Positions 7,223 through 7,270 of a stretch of DNA of 7,270 bases are shown in pieces. Both the position numbers and the translations under genes were made by a program. The notes beneath the pieces were generated by a model that had not been told where the DNA came from, did not search any database, and worked only from the letters and a program-made list of their open reading frames with translations. Within the stretch, counting starts at the first letter, position 1; the number at the start of each line of letters is the position of its first letter. The DNA lies in assembly GCA_009699665.1 (NCBI GenBank), contig WLNS01000069.1:1-7270 (forward strand), read 5' to 3'. The DNA is from Actinomycetota bacterium (GTDB lineage Bacteria > Actinomycetota > Actinomycetes > Actinomycetales > Microbacteriaceae).

Positions 7223-7270
7223 TACTTTTTCGCCTTCTCCGTGCTCTCGAGATCTGTCAAGAAGCGCTCA
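7222..7270 (-). CDS. atpF: F1Fo ATP synthase b subunit, C-terminal fragment (5' end outside window)
   Basis: The last 15 codons and the TAA stop are present. The peptide is ERFLTDLESTEKAKK. It resembles the end of actinobacterial b subunits, where a conserved Arg-Phe-Leu-x-Asp-Leu lies near a lysine-rich tail, and gene order (b directly before delta) agrees. The b subunit is the membrane-anchored peripheral stalk. Its stop overlaps the atpH start by one base. The membrane anchor and most of the coiled coil are outside the window. The call rests on the short peptide and position. Confidence 0.85.
   Translation of the reverse strand, partial: ERFLTDLESTEKAKK
7233..7240 (-). promoter_or_regulatory. 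atpH ribosome binding site inside the end of atpF
   Basis: GGAGAAGG on the - strand, ten bases before the atpH ATG and within the last codons of atpF. Together with the TAATG overlap it points to translational coupling of b and delta. Confidence 0.55.

Overview
This window looks like a chromosomal stretch from a moderately GC-rich actinobacterium, most likely in or near the Microbacteriaceae. This is inferred from the F1 gene order (atpF-atpH-atpA-atpG-atpD-atpC), a 265-residue delta subunit, an alpha subunit with a C-terminal extension, a very short epsilon subunit, GTG starts and tight gene packing. No relative was searched for. Almost every base is coding and no stretch over 300 bases lacks a gene. 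I see no mobile element, CRISPR array, tRNA or rRNA.

Layout. Bases 1-73 (+) hold the last 23 codons of a gene whose product resembles the C-terminus of TspO/MBR membrane proteins. A 72-base gap leads to two DNA alkylation repair genes on the + strand: ogt (O6-alkylguanine-DNA alkyltransferase, PCHRV active site) and tag (3-methyladenine DNA glycosylase I). They overlap by four bases at GTGA. The tag gene runs tail-to-tail into yaaA on the - strand, and the two coding regions overlap by 17 bp. From 1229 to the right edge everything is on the - strand. Read in the direction of transcription, from high to low coordinates, the order is the tail of atpF, then atpH, atpA, atpG, atpD, atpC and finally yaaA, 15 bases behind atpC.

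How the genes work together. The atp genes encode the catalytic F1 head (alpha, beta, gamma, delta, epsilon) and the end of the b stalk of the F1Fo ATP synthase. The catalytic residues in alpha and beta are intact. Epsilon stops right after its beta-sandwich domain and lacks the inhibitory helical hairpin. Alpha has a tail about 30 residues longer than that of E. coli, which in mycobacteria contributes to suppressing ATP hydrolysis. The genes at the left (TspO-like, Ogt, Tag, YaaA) share a theme of protection from oxidative or alkylating damage. YaaA is probably read out as the last gene of the atp transcript.

Novelty. I do not see a previously undescribed system here. This is a conserved housekeeping locus. 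The points worth checking are the reduced epsilon together with the extended alpha, a Glu-to-Gln change in the gamma signature, a perfect hairpin just before the atpA ribosome binding site, a 15-bp tandem duplication that doubles the tag start codon, and the terminator-free overlapping convergent junction.
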